From positions 1 to 21,047 of the forward strand of contig JAFGCX010000021.1 of NCBI GenBank assembly GCA_016932415.1: DNA of 21,047 nucleotides, written 5' to 3'. The notes under the pieces are model-generated. The model saw only the letters and a program-made list of their open reading frames with translations, was not told where the DNA came from and did no database searches. The position numbers were made by a program, and so were the translations under genes. Within the stretch, counting starts at the first letter, position 1, and each line of letters starts with the position of its first letter. This DNA comes from Candidatus Krumholzibacteriota bacterium (GTDB taxonomy: Bacteria > Krumholzibacteriota > Krumholzibacteriia > Krumholzibacteriales > Krumholzibacteriaceae). Of the stretch, positions 15,009-21,047 are shown one piece after another.

Positions 15009-16010
15009 ATGAAATGGCGTAACCTTTTAATGCCGAAAGAAATCGTAATGGATGAATCCACCGCCACGGATACGTTCGCGTCTTTCACGGTGGAACCGCT
15101 TGAACGCGGGTTTGGGAATACGATCGGTAACGCGGTCCGCCGCACCCTGCTGTCGTCGATCCAGGGAGCAGCCGTCACTGCTGTTAAGATCGATAAAGTG
15201 CTTCACGAATTCGGTACTGTAAAAGGGGTCAAGGAAGATGTCACCGATATCGTTCTTAACCTCAAGCAGCTTATTATCGTGATGAATTGCGACGACCCGA
15301 AGTTCCTCACTCTTGATGTGGAGAAAAAGGGAGACGTGACAGCGGCGGATTTCACCGAGAACCCCGAGATCGAGATCCTAAATAAGGATCTTCATATCGC
15401 GACATGCACGGAGAAGGCCAAACTCAGGATTGAGATACTGGTCGGGCACGGAAGGGGCTATGTCGGAGCCGAGACGCACAACCTCGAAGAATATGATATC
15501 GGCATGATCCCGATGGACTCGAATTTCAGCCCCGTCACGAAGGTCAACTACTCTGTCAAGGACACAAGGGTGGGACAGAAGACCGATTATGACTCGTTGA
15601 TTCTTGATGTCACGACGGACGGAAGCGTCTCTCCCCAGGATGCTCTCGGATACGCGGCGAAGATATTGAAGGATCACATGCTGCTCTTCATACATTTCGA
15701 CGAAGAGCCGCACGAGGAAGAGGACGAGATCGTAGATGAAGAAAAAGAAAAGATGAGGGAGCTTCTTGGCAGGAACGTAGAAGAACTCGAACTTTCAGTG
15801 CGTTCTTCCAACTGTCTAAAAGCCGCGAATATCAAGACTCTCGGGGAGCTGGTGTGCAATACCGAGAGCGAAATGCTCAAGTATCGGAACTTCGGCCGCA
15901 AGAGCCTTAGGGAGATCGCTGATATTCTTGATGGTATGGGGCTCAGTCTTGGAATGGATGTAAGCGCCATCCGGGACGCTAAAGATGCGAATTCAGAGGA
16001 GAGGAAGTAA
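15009..16010 (+). CDS. rpoA: RNA polymerase subunit alpha
   Basis: The 333-residue product has the dimerisation N-terminal domain (FTVEPLERGFGNTIGNAVRR, residues 26-45, and the HEFGTVKGVKEDVTDI segment). An acidic linker (about residues 231-247) follows, and then the C-terminal domain that binds UP elements and activators. The DNA-contact motif VRSSNCLK is at 264-271, with the Arg at position 265, as in E. coli. AAGGAGGA is eight bases before ATG 15009. An alternative ATG at residue 8 is possible. The stop overlaps the rplQ ATG by one base. Confidence 0.97.
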   Translation: MKWRNLLMPKEIVMDESTATDTFASFTVEPLERGFGNTIGNAVRRTLLSSIQGAAVTAVKIDKVLHEFGTVKGVKEDVTDIVLNLKQLIIVMNCDDPKFLTLDVEKKGDVTAADFTENPEIEILNKDLHIATCTEKAKLRIEILVGHGRGYVGAETHNLEEYDIGMIPMDSNFSPVTKVNYSVKDTRVGQKTDYDSLILDVTTDGSVSPQDALGYAAKILKDHMLLFIHFDEEPHEEEDEIVDEEKEKMRELLGRNVEELELSVRSSNCLKAANIKTLGELVCNTESEMLKYRNFGRKSLREIADILDGMGLSLGMDVSAIRDAKDANSEERK

Positions 16011-16585
16011 TGCGGCACAGACAAGATCACAGGAAACTTAACAGAACGGCATCTCACAGAAAGGCGATGCTGTCGAATATGGTGACCTCCCTTTTCGACA
16101 AGGAACGGATAACCACGACCACGGCGAAAGCCAAAGAGGCCAGCAGGCTGGCCGAGCGGATGATCACTTTCGCGAGGCGCGGAGATCTTGCCGCGAGGCG
16201 CCACGTCGCCAGGACGATCCGTAATCCGAGGGTCCTTCAGAAACTTTTCGATGAGATCGGTCCGCGTTTCGCCAGCAGGAATGGCGGGTATACCAGAGTG
16301 CTGAAGCTTGGGGTCAGACGCGGGGATGCCGCCGAGACGGCATTGCTCGAACTTCTTTCAAAAGACGAGAAGGCCAGGGGCAAAAAGAAGAAGCCGATGA
16401 AGACATATCATAAGGTCGACGTACCGGAAGATCCAACGATAGCGGCAAAGAAGGAAAAGGTCAAGGCGGAGAAGAAAGCGGCGGCCGAGGCGAAAGAGGC
16501 TGAAGAAGCGGCAAAGGCCGCAGAAGAGGCCGCGGCGGAAGAAGCTGGAGCGGAAGATGGAGAACCGCCGGCAAAGGACGCTTAA
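16010..16585 (+). CDS. rplQ: 50S ribosomal protein L17 with Ala/Glu/Lys-rich tail
   Basis: The first 120 residues are L17 (MRHRQDHRKLNRTASHRKAM, RITTTTAKAKEASRLAERMI, NGGYTRVLKLGVRRGDAAE), a 50S protein near the tunnel exit. The product is 191 residues, compared with about 116-130 in many bacteria. Residues 121-191 are a low-complexity tail of Lys, Ala and Glu (for example AEAKEAEEAAKAAEEAAAEE) likely to be a single helix or coiled coil. The ATG overlaps the rpoA stop (TAATG), with GAGGAGAGGAAG just ahead. It is the last gene of the ribosomal transcript. Confidence 0.96.
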   Translation: MRHRQDHRKLNRTASHRKAMLSNMVTSLFDKERITTTTAKAKEASRLAERMITFARRGDLAARRHVARTIRNPRVLQKLFDEIGPRFASRNGGYTRVLKLGVRRGDAAETALLELLSKDEKARGKKKKPMKTYHKVDVPEDPTIAAKKEKVKAEKKAAAEAKEAEEAAKAAEEAAAEEAGAEDGEPPAKDA

Positions 16586-16618
16586 GAGCCGTTATTGTCC
16601 CGAAAAAGACAGATCAGG

Positions 16619-16645
16619 GAGCCGTCTTCGTGGCGGCTCTTTTTT
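16619..16645 (+). terminator. Intrinsic terminator of the ribosomal cluster
   Basis: GAGCCG (16619-16624) and CGGCTC (16634-16639) form a six-base GC-rich stem, followed directly by six T residues (16640-16645). This is a textbook rho-independent terminator 33 bases past the rplQ stop. A second GAGCCG at 16586-16591, immediately after the stop codon, could pair with the same right arm. Confidence 0.9.
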
Positions 16646-16794
16646 ATGCCCTTCAGCGGCGCATATCGATATTCCCGATCGGAATAAAACAGCGCGGCGG
16701 CGATTCTATCGTTTGGATATCGTCCTTTCCCGTGCTATCTTTTCGGATAATAAGTATTGATCGATGAAGATCATGTCAGATGAGGAGCGCTTGA
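16646..16794 (+). promoter_or_regulatory. Probable promoter region of the transporter-oxidase genes
   Basis: This 149-base gap separates the terminator from the transporter gene and must hold its promoter if that gene is transcribed on its own. A perfect inverted repeat TATTCC-N5-GGAATA lies at 16670-16686 and could be an operator. Weak sigma-70-like boxes are TTGGAT (16713-16718) and TATCTT (16736-16741), 17 bases apart. GATAAT at 16746-16751 has no good -35. The boxes are poor, so the assignment is tentative. GAGGAG at 16782-16787 is the Shine-Dalgarno of the next gene. Confidence 0.3.
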
Positions 16795-17733
16795 ATGCCG
16801 GTCATCACGGAAGTCATTCTTCCGATACTCTTTGTCGTATTTCTCGGTTATCTTCTGCGCAGGCTCGGCAAACTCGACGAGCATGCATTTTCCCGTGCGC
16901 AGCTCTATGTGCTCGGTCCGGCCCTGGTATTCATGACGATGGCCGGTTCCGAAGCGGCGATGCCGCTCGTGATGAAAGTATTTCTGCATGTCACTATCCT
17001 TTCGATCCTCCTTTTTATTTCAGCCTGGCTTCTTGGAATATTCCTCAAAAGCGACAGGCTGGAAAAGAACGCCATAGCGATCACGTCGATATTCACCAAC
17101 AGCGGGTTTTACGGGATCCCCGTTTGCATGCTCGCCTTCGGGGACGAGGGAGTGATATACGCTTCGATATATGTCGTCTGTTCCGCCACAATACAGTCTA
17201 CTGCCGGAGTATATATCGCCAGCGCCGGCAGCAGGAGTCCGATGAGGGCGCTGGCTACGGTCTTCAAGGTGCCGCTCATCCATGCCATAGTAGTGGCCAA
17301 GCTTCTCGCGCACTTCGATCTTCTCCCTTCCGAGCCTTTTATGAAAATGATCACTCTTCTCGGCCGGTCGGCTATTCCTCTCGGGCTTCTGCTTCTCGGG
17401 ATGCAACTCGAAAAGATTATTTCGGAAAAGAAAGGAAGCGCGGAAGTATCGGTCAGTATAGAGGGAAGAAGAGATCTTGTCGGAGGGGTATCGTCCGGGC
17501 TGCTTAAAATAGCGGGGGGATTCCTTTTCGCCCTCCTGATCCTTCAGTTTCTCGATTTCGAACCGGTTCTGCGTAACGTTATAATAGTCCAGTCTTCAAT
17601 GCCGACTGCGGTGAATGCCGTTGTGTACGCGACGGAGTTCGAATGCCGGCCGAAACTTGTTACGATAGGTATATTGACCGCCACGATGATCAGCGTAGCG
17701 AGCATCTCGCTGATTCTCAGCTGGCTTAACTGA
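16795..17733 (+). CDS. AEC-family (auxin efflux carrier-like) transporter
   Basis: A 312-residue integral membrane protein with about ten hydrophobic segments in two halves, joined by a hydrophilic loop (residues about 205-230). Two motifs match the AEC / Mem_trans family: TNSGFYGIP (101-109) in the first half and SSMPTAVNAVVYATEF (267-282) in the second, each near the predicted crossover helices. Bacterial members move carboxylates such as malate or lactate, but substrates cannot be read from sequence. ATG 16795 has a good GAGGAG seven bases ahead. The next gene starts two bases after the stop, so the two are surely co-transcribed. A carboxylate carrier for the following oxidase is an inference. 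Confidence 0.85.
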   Translation: MPVITEVILPILFVVFLGYLLRRLGKLDEHAFSRAQLYVLGPALVFMTMAGSEAAMPLVMKVFLHVTILSILLFISAWLLGIFLKSDRLEKNAIAITSIFTNSGFYGIPVCMLAFGDEGVIYASIYVVCSATIQSTAGVYIASAGSRSPMRALATVFKVPLIHAIVVAKLLAHFDLLPSEPFMKMITLLGRSAIPLGLLLLGMQLEKIISEKKGSAEVSVSIEGRRDLVGGVSSGLLKIAGGFLFALLILQFLDFEPVLRNVIIVQSSMPTAVNAVVYATEFECRPKLVTIGILTATMISVASISLILSWLN

Positions 17734-17735
17734 CC

Positions 17736-19109
17736 TTGGGCAGGCAGGTTGTGAAGTACCCGATCGTATATATCCCGGAATCTCGAGAAGAAGCAGCTCT
17801 GCTGCTGAAGAGGCTTTCCTCTCTCAGGAGCGGAGGAAAAGATATCGCCGTATCCTTCAGCGAAGGATTCTATCGGCGGCGGGATATCCCCGGTTCGACC
17901 CGGGAAGGTCCAGCGGCCACGACCGTCAAGCGTGGCCGGGGCGCCGCGGCGGATATCCTGAGTATCGTCTCTGAAAATACTCCGACGGAGGGTGGCGTGA
18001 TCGCGATATCACATGAGGGGTTTTCGCAGATTAGAGAAGTATCGAAGCCGGACCTGCTTGCCGCGGCGGGAGGGGGAGTATCATTGGGGTCGCTCAGAGA
18101 GGCGGCAGCTGAGGATGGGCTTTTTCTACCGTTCGACCAGGACCTGTTCGATGAGGAGATGACACTTGCCGAGCTTATCATGTCGGGAGCCTTCTCGCGG
18201 TATGAGGGAAGGTACGGAACCCTGCGCGAATCGATCCTCTCCCTTTCGATGGTCACCGCGGCGGGGGAGTTCATCCATACGGGTTCGCACAGCGTCAAGG
18301 ATGTCGCCGGGTATGAGATCGCTGGATTTGTCATCGGGTCGGGTGGAAGATGCGGATTGATCGACTCTGTCAGTCTGAGGCTCCTTCCCGAACCGGCGAA
18401 GGTCTCCTACCTCGTTTTCAGCGGCGCTTACGGCGAACTTGACGCTCTCGCCGGGAAGCTTCTGAAAACCGCCCCTGTCTCGATCGCAGTTTATCATGGC
18501 GCCGCGGCGAAACTCTTTTCCGGCGGGAAGATAATTAATGGTTCCTCCCTGCTCGTAGCCGAAATGCATCACGCGGTCGCCGGCGATGACGGGGAGATGA
18601 TCCAGCTGGCAACGGGTCCCGTGCGGGAAAGCAGCGTCGATCGAGTGGAAGATTTTGATGGTATGCTGGCGAAGAGGCGATTTCCAGCATCGATCGCCGG
18701 CTATTACGGCGCGGGGACCGTGCTGGAGAGCCTCACCGTAGACCTGAAAAAATTCAGACCGCCTGATACCTGTGAAGGCCGGTTATCATGGAATCGATAT
18801 TATCCCCACAGGGGGATCCATATCTGGGAGGCCGGAGGCAGGGACCATCATCACGCGCTGCCCGAACAGGTCGAAGACGCTGTCAAAGGCAATCTTGCTT
18901 CCGGAGCGAGGGTAAGATTCGAACTGCTCTCTGTAGTCGAGGATCGTCATTCGGGGGGATTGAAGATCGCTAAAAAGCGCCTGCCTCTATCCTTGCTCGC
19001 GGCAGGCGACCCGGATCTGTTCAGGGCTGTATCGCCCGGAGAGGCTATCACAGGGATCAGCGAAAAGATATACGCCCTTTTTGATCCGGAAGGGATAATC
19101 GTTGCCTGA
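17736..19109 (+). CDS. FAD-binding oxidase subunit, glycolate oxidase GlcE-like
   Basis: The 457-residue product resembles the FAD-binding (PCMH-type) subunits of glycolate and lactate oxidases, nearest GlcE in motifs. Visible are ISHEGFSQIREVSKPDLLAA leading to GGGVSLGSLREAA (about 112-124), RYGTLRESILSLSMVTAAGE (159-178), VKDVAGYE (187-194) and GSGGRCGLIDSVSLRLLPEP (201-220). The usual early RGGGTS-type FAD pyrophosphate loop is not recognisable; the corresponding stretch (about 35-70) reads differently. The C-terminal part is divergent, ending FDPEGIIVA, similar in style to family tails (FDPxGIF/MN). The start TTG 17736 has a poor Shine-Dalgarno; GTG 17751 is an alternative. It likely works with the next Fe-S gene. 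Confidence 0.75.
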   Translation: MGRQVVKYPIVYIPESREEAALLLKRLSSLRSGGKDIAVSFSEGFYRRRDIPGSTREGPAATTVKRGRGAAADILSIVSENTPTEGGVIAISHEGFSQIREVSKPDLLAAAGGGVSLGSLREAAAEDGLFLPFDQDLFDEEMTLAELIMSGAFSRYEGRYGTLRESILSLSMVTAAGEFIHTGSHSVKDVAGYEIAGFVIGSGGRCGLIDSVSLRLLPEPAKVSYLVFSGAYGELDALAGKLLKTAPVSIAVYHGAAAKLFSGGKIINGSSLLVAEMHHAVAGDDGEMIQLATGPVRESSVDRVEDFDGMLAKRRFPASIAGYYGAGTVLESLTVDLKKFRPPDTCEGRLSWNRYYPHRGIHIWEAGGRDHHHALPEQVEDAVKGNLASGARVRFELLSVVEDRHSGGLKIAKKRLPLSLLAAGDPDLFRAVSPGEAITGISEKIYALFDPEGIIVA

Positions 19110-19153
19110 GAAGCGGCCCGATCCGGGGAAGCTGGAGACCGAAAGGAAGATCA

Positions 19154-20773
19154 TTGTCAGATAGCGATCAAAAGACCGATGTGACGCTCGACCTTCTCCG
19201 TTGCAACAGGTGCGGAAAGTGCGTATCGGTATGCCCGGTCTATGATGTCTATAACGAGGAGTGGGCTTCGGCCAGGGGAAAGGTCGAGCTGGCCGAGGCT
19301 TTCTTCCGGGGCGACCAGCTCGATGAAAGGGAGTTTCAGAAGGTATTCGATCTTTGCCTGCACTGCATGACATGCCAGGAGAACTGTCCTTCCGGGATGA
19401 GAGCCAACGAAGTCGTGATGGCAGTCAGGGCCGAGATGGCCGGGAGGGGATTGATCCCTGCTTTCAAGAAGGTAGCATTGAGGATGATCGAGTCTATGGA
19501 TTCGATCGTCTTCCGCGCGATGAGAATGCTCGGGCTGGCTAGGAAAGCTCCCCTTCACGGCAGTGGCGGCAGGGGGCCACTCTCGTTTCTCTATCCGCTT
19601 ATAGGCTGGTCTTCTTCAAGGACCCTGCCCCTTCCCGCAGGAAAGCCTTTTCTCTCGGAAAACCCCGGGTTCTTTCCAGCCTCGGAGCTTGACAGGCTCA
19701 TTCCTTCTTCCGGAAAACCTTCAGCGCTCGAGATCGCCGTGGAAGGACCGGGCAACAGGCAAAAAGCGGCTGAGCTTATTGACATGATCGCCGCGGCGCG
19801 CGCTAAAAATCTTGAAAATAAAAGAAGCGTCTATTTCTATATCGGACACACCGTCAACCAGTTTTTCCCCGAAGAGGCTGAAAAGGTGATATGGCTTCTC
19901 AATCTTGCCGGAGTCGATGTTCATGTTCCAAAGGACCAGATCTGCTGTGGAGCGCCATATTTCTACTCCGGTGATATCGAAAGCTCGAGGAGGGTCGCCA
20001 AAGATGTCATCGCCGGGTTTTCCGGATATTCGTACGACTGGATCGTGACGACATGTTCGTCCGGTGGAATGATGCTGAAAGCGGAATACCCGAGGCTGTT
20101 CGATATCAACTCCGATGGATTCTTCAAGATCGACTGGGACAGCGAGCCGGATATCTTCACAAGAAGAAAAGATGACGGCTCTCAGAAAGACCGGTTCGAG
20201 GATACAGTCCGTCTCTACAGGGAAAATATCGAGGGAAAAGTCAGGGATATAAATGAACTGATCGCAGAGATGCTCGGACTGAAACGGGAGGATGGAGGAT
20301 TCAACCTTCTTTTCGCTCGTGAGAGAGCAAAAGAGAGCGCGCGTGGCAGCGGTGATCCCGGAGCCGAAAAGGAAGACGGCGATCTTCCCGTGGTGACGTA
20401 TCATCATCCCTGCCACCTCAACAGGGGGCAGGGGATAAACTGGCAGCCGGAGGCGATCCTGGGGCTTCTCTACAGGTACAGGTATGAGAAGATGCCCGAT
20501 GCCGAAAGGTGCTGCGGAGGGGGAGGAACATTCACCTTCGCCCATGCCGAAGCCTCCGGGAAGATATCTTCTCTTAAAGCAGATTCTATCGAAGCTGTCG
20601 ACCCCGGAATGGTCGCTACTTCATGTCCTCTCTGCAGGATACAGCTGACAGACGCGATTAAACGGCGTTTTGTCATCGAAGCTAAAGAACGCGGGGAGGT
20701 CGAGCGGTCGATCCCGGTGACTTCTCCCGCCGAGCTCCTGGCCGAAGACCTTCGCTCTCTCCTGGAACGGTAG
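19154..20773 (+). CDS. Iron-sulfur oxidoreductase subunit, GlcF/HdrD-like
   Basis: A 539-residue protein that would carry electrons from the flavin subunit to a quinone or other acceptor. Two [4Fe-4S] ferredoxin motifs lie at Cys17-20-23-27 (CNRCGKCVSVCP) and Cys68-71-74-78 (CLHCMTCQENCP). Two CCG (cysteine-rich) domains follow: Cys264-Cys265 with Cys301, and Cys420, Cys453-Cys454, Cys491, Cys494. The second fits C-x32-CCG-x35-CxxC. In the first, His232 stands where the first Cys is expected and Gly304 where the last is expected. About 90 extra residues (318-411) separate the CCG domains. TTG 19154 follows AAGGA (19143-19147). No signal peptide or membrane helix is obvious. Confidence 0.85.
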   Translation: MSDSDQKTDVTLDLLRCNRCGKCVSVCPVYDVYNEEWASARGKVELAEAFFRGDQLDEREFQKVFDLCLHCMTCQENCPSGMRANEVVMAVRAEMAGRGLIPAFKKVALRMIESMDSIVFRAMRMLGLARKAPLHGSGGRGPLSFLYPLIGWSSSRTLPLPAGKPFLSENPGFFPASELDRLIPSSGKPSALEIAVEGPGNRQKAAELIDMIAAARAKNLENKRSVYFYIGHTVNQFFPEEAEKVIWLLNLAGVDVHVPKDQICCGAPYFYSGDIESSRRVAKDVIAGFSGYSYDWIVTTCSSGGMMLKAEYPRLFDINSDGFFKIDWDSEPDIFTRRKDDGSQKDRFEDTVRLYRENIEGKVRDINELIAEMLGLKREDGGFNLLFARERAKESARGSGDPGAEKEDGDLPVVTYHHPCHLNRGQGINWQPEAILGLLYRYRYEKMPDAERCCGGGGTFTFAHAEASGKISSLKADSIEAVDPGMVATSCPLCRIQLTDAIKRRFVIEAKERGEVERSIPVTSPAELLAEDLRSLLER

Positions 20774-20799
20774 TATCGCAGGGCTTTTTATCGCGACCG

Positions 20800-20850
20800 G
20801 CTGGTGAGATATTATGTTAACCAGCACGGGAAGCCGTCTCTGGCGGCCCC
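20800..20850 (+). other. Stem-loops after the Fe-S gene
   Basis: GCTGGT (20800-20805) and ACCAGC (20820-20825) form a six-base stem with a 14-base loop. Then GGG-AA-GCCG (20828-20836) can pair with CGGC-CCC (20844-20850) with a bulge. Neither has a T-run, so termination here would be weak or Rho-dependent. The second stem's core resembles the terminator at 16619. The rest of the 198-base gap contains only the tRNA promoter and leader. Confidence 0.35.
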
Positions 20851-20894
20851 GGAGCTTCGATCAAAAGAGGTCTGATTTATGCTTTAAAAGGACG

Positions 20895-20923
20895 TTGACA
20901 ATGTCGCCCCGTATTACTATTAT
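20895..20923 (+). promoter_or_regulatory. Sigma-70-type promoter of tRNA-Asn
   Basis: A perfect -35 box TTGACA (20895-20900) is followed after exactly 17 bases by TATTAT (20918-20923), five of six matches to the -10 consensus. Transcription would start near 20930, about 40 bases before the tRNA. Its position immediately upstream of a stable RNA gene supports the call. Confidence 0.8.
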
Positions 20924-20932
20924 TGAGAACCG

Positions 20933-20948
20933 CGAAGCGAAAGCTTCG
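20933..20948 (+). other. GNRA-loop hairpin in the tRNA-Asn leader
   Basis: CGAAGC (20933-20938) and GCTTCG (20943-20948) form a perfect six-base stem capped by a GAAA tetraloop, right at the predicted 5' end of the primary transcript. An AT-rich stretch with a T-run (20962-20967) lies between it and the tRNA. It may shape leader processing by RNase P or protect the 5' end; this is speculative. Confidence 0.5.
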
Positions 20949-20971
20949 TTTAAGATATATATTTTTTGCGC

Positions 20972-21047
<76 letters not shown>

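Noticed and set aside
16430-16560. Repetitive GC-rich purine run at the end of rplQ as a tandem DNA repeat
   Set aside because: It is codon-level low complexity (GCG, GAA, GAG, AAG) encoding the Ala/Glu/Lys tail, without a constant repeat unit.
16764-17507. 247-codon + strand frame overlapping the transporter in another frame
   Set aside because: The product is a low-hydrophobicity, Arg/Ser-rich sequence typical of an out-of-frame reading; the overlapping frame has clear AEC motifs and a good ribosome binding site.
16795-20773. Accessory segment as a recently acquired genomic island at a tRNA gene
   Set aside because: A tRNA lies at the end, but there is no integrase, no direct repeat of the tRNA 3' end in view and no obvious change in base composition.

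Overview
The window carries the bacterial tuf-S10-spc-alpha ribosomal-protein supercluster in almost canonical order, all on the + strand. It runs from the last codons of EF-Tu to rplQ, where a strong intrinsic terminator at about 16619-16645 ends it. Bases 16646-21047 hold a small accessory segment: an AEC-family transporter, a GlcE-like FAD oxidase subunit, a GlcF-like iron-sulfur subunit, and a tRNA-Asn(GUU) with its own consensus-like promoter. No mobile element, CRISPR array, rRNA gene or broken gene is visible.

The organism is a bacterium (bacterial ribosomal proteins, L17 and L36 present, bacterial SecY, Shine-Dalgarno sequences before most genes). GC content is moderate, roughly half by eye. 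TTG and GTG starts are frequent even in ribosomal genes. Zinc-binding forms of S4, S14, L24, L36 and adenylate kinase are all present. The mixture does not match a well-known model organism. An uncultured lineage of the FCB or deltaproteobacterial type is plausible, but the sequence alone does not settle the phylum.

Layout: (i) 1-87, tail of tuf; (ii) 117-5415, S10 block rpsJ-rplC-rplD-rplW-rplB-rpsS-rplV-rpsC-rplP-rpmC-rpsQ; (iii) 5427-11381, spc block rplN-rplX-rplE-rpsN-rpsH-rplF-rplR-rpsE-rpmD-rplO-secY; (iv) 11401-13274, adk-map-infA-rpmJ; (v) 13315-16585, alpha block rpsM-rpsK-rpsD-rpoA-rplQ; (vi) 16795-20773, transporter and two-subunit oxidase; (vii) 20895-21047, promoter and tRNA-Asn. 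Several junctions overlap (rplD/rplW, rplO/secY, adk/map, rpoA/rplQ), which suggests translational coupling. Many of the longer gaps contain stem-loops without a T-run, so they look like RNA structures within the transcript rather than terminators.

The ribosomal block looks ordinary in content. The parts worth a second look are the 151-base structured leader before rpsD, a hairpin holding the rpsE ribosome binding site, lineage-specific additions to L18, L17, L30 and S5, and the oxidase pair. That pair lacks a GlcD partner in view, its FAD subunit has no recognisable canonical nucleotide loop, and its Fe-S subunit has one degenerate and one perfect CCG domain. No clearly new system was found.
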